Shown: positions 6,020-6,831 of the stretch, piece after piece | Position numbering within the stretch: the stretch's first letter is position 1 | Layout of the letters: each line of letters opens with the position of its first letter | NCBI GenBank assembly: GCA_003451355.1 | Contig: DMDX01000085.1 | Span: 3,757 to 10,587, forward strand | Direction of reading: 5' to 3' | DNA length: 6,831 bases | Source of the DNA: Cryomorphaceae bacterium | Lineage (GTDB): Bacteria; Bacteroidota; Bacteroidia; Flavobacteriales; Schleiferiaceae | Notes under the pieces: generated by a model | Database searches by the model: none | Told to the model about the DNA's origin: nothing | Seen by the model: the letters and a program-made list of their open reading frames with translations, nothing else | Position numbers and translations under genes: made by a program

Positions 6020-6678
6020 GCGCAAACCTAAAAGCCTACGCCGAGCTCAAGGCCCAATTGCCCGCAGGAACCACCCTGGTCGCCGTAAGCAAGTTCCAGC
6101 CGAACGAAGCCATCGAATCGCTGTACGCCGCCGGCCACCGCGACTTTGGCGAAAACCGCGTGCAGGAGCTTGCCGCTAAGGCCGCCGTGCTCCCGAAGGA
6201 CATCCGCTGGCACATGATTGGCCGCATTCAAACCAATAAAATCCGTGAGTTCGCTCCCTTTGTACACCTCGTGCACAGCGTCGACCGCGTGGATGTACTG
6301 ACGGTGCTGCAAAAGGAAGCCCTGCGCGCCGGCCGAACCATCGACATTCTGCTTCAGGTCCACATTGCCCAAGAAGAAACCAAGGCAGGATTCAGCCCCG
6401 CAGAGGTGCTCGGGCTCTGCGCGGTAAACGTGCTACACGGATACCCCAACCTGCGCGTCGTTGGTTTGATGGGCATGGCCAGCCTCACCGAAGACCGCGA
6501 CCAAATCCGCAGCGAGTTTGCCCGCCTGGCAAGCCTGTACCGCGCCGCCCAAGAACAACTTGGCGTGGGCCAAATCACCGTGCTCAGCATGGGAATGAGC
6601 GGGGACTACGACCTCGCGCTGGCCGAGGGAGGCAACCACATCCGTGTGGGCTCCTTACTTTTTGGCGCACGCAACTAG
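6016..6678 (+). CDS. yggS: YggS/PLPBP family PLP-binding homeostasis protein
   Basis: This 220-residue single-domain protein has the alanine-racemase N-terminal fold and binds pyridoxal 5'-phosphate without a known catalytic turnover; relatives help balance PLP and amino or keto acid pools. The PLP lysine is Lys26 in LVAVSKFQP. Other conserved boxes are FGENRVQE (44-51), WHMIGRIQTNK (65-75; WHFIGHLQ is more common), HSVD (87-90), EETKAGF (120-126), GLMGMAS (150-156), LSMGMSGDY (190-198) with the Ser-Gly-Asp cofactor loop, and NHIRVGSLLFG (207-217) containing phosphate-binding Arg210. The length is near the lower end of the family. The ATG at 6016 overlaps the DUF1015 stop in an ATGA arrangement, suggesting coupled translation. 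A PLP-handling protein downstream of serC, a PLP enzyme, fits well. Confidence 0.95.
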   Translation: MSANLKAYAELKAQLPAGTTLVAVSKFQPNEAIESLYAAGHRDFGENRVQELAAKAAVLPKDIRWHMIGRIQTNKIREFAPFVHLVHSVDRVDVLTVLQKEALRAGRTIDILLQVHIAQEETKAGFSPAEVLGLCAVNVLHGYPNLRVVGLMGMASLTEDRDQIRSEFARLASLYRAAQEQLGVGQITVLSMGMSGDYDLALAEGGNHIRVGSLLFGARN

Positions 6679-6700
6679 TAACGAGCAACCAGCAGCCAAT

Positions 6701-6831
6701 ATGTACGCCGTCATCGACCTCGAGGCCACCGGAGGCAAACCCGGTCAAGAACGCATCATTGAGATTGCGATTTTCATGTTTGACGGCCGAAAAATCGTGG
6801 ACCAGTTCATTTCACTGGTGCGCCCTGAGGT
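6701..6831 (+). CDS. DnaQ-fold 3'-5' exonuclease, N-terminal fragment (partial at 3' end)
   Basis: Only the first 43 codons are in the window. They begin MYAVIDLEATGG, which is the Exo I motif of DEDD-family exonucleases with metal-binding Asp6 and Glu8, followed by RIIEIAIFMFDG (about 18-29) and VDQFISLVRPE (33-43), as in the epsilon subunit of DNA polymerase III and its relatives. The ATG at 6701 is 22 bases after the yggS stop and is the only in-frame start after the preceding in-frame stretch without ATG, GTG or TTG. In Flavobacteria, as I recall, the exonuclease at this place is often fused to a C-terminal GIY-YIG (UvrC-like) nuclease domain; whether that holds here cannot be seen. It is therefore not assigned to dnaQ itself. 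Confidence 0.85.
   Translation, partial: MYAVIDLEATGGKPGQERIIEIAIFMFDGRKIVDQFISLVRPE

Noticed and set aside
6656..6664. TACTTTTTG near the end of yggS as a promoter for the exonuclease gene.
   Set aside because: It has one base too many for TAnnTTTG and encodes the conserved SLLFG end of YggS, so a promoter role is not supported.

Overview
The window looks like chromosomal DNA of a GC-rich member of the Bacteroidota, probably Flavobacteriales. The evidence is threefold. Several upstream regions carry the Bacteroidota -7 promoter motif TAnnTTTG and no Shine-Dalgarno sequence. The ferredoxin, LuxC-like reductase, short SerA and SerC match the versions I remember from this phylum. The gene order (luxC-like reductase divergent from ferredoxin, then serC, serA, DUF1015, YggS, exonuclease) is one I recall from flavobacterial genomes. 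The lineage call rests on recall and motif reading, not on a search. No rRNA, tRNA, CRISPR, insertion sequence or phage gene is visible, and no gap between genes exceeds about 60 bases.

Layout. At 1-663 (+) lies the C-terminal part of a secreted right-handed beta-helix protein cut by the window edge. It converges, with only 8 bases between stop codons, on a LuxC-family acyl-CoA reductase at 672-1670 (-). A 51-base intergenic region (1671-1721) then carries two opposed -7 elements and separates this gene from a rightward block. That block holds a 2[4Fe-4S] ferredoxin (1722-2072), a secreted protein of unknown function overlapping it by one base (2072-2830), serC (2855-3931), serA (3953-4897), a DUF1015 gene (4901-6019), a YggS/PLPBP gene overlapping it by 4 bases (6016-6678), and the first 43 codons of a DnaQ-fold 3'-5' exonuclease (from 6701) running off the right edge.

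How the genes fit together. SerA oxidises 3-phosphoglycerate and SerC transaminates the product to phosphoserine, so the core of the block is the first two steps of serine synthesis. SerC uses PLP, and YggS is a PLP-binding homeostasis protein, which makes its presence in the same run of genes sensible. The phosphatase step (serB) is absent from the window. DUF1015, tightly packed between serA and yggS, has no established role that I know of; its ADGHHR box and position make a phosphoserine or serine-related role a testable idea.

Most of the window is conserved housekeeping. The points most worth a second look are the nearly symmetric divergent promoter at 1690-1711, the DUF1015 protein in the serine operon, and the secreted unknown inserted between ferredoxin and serC.
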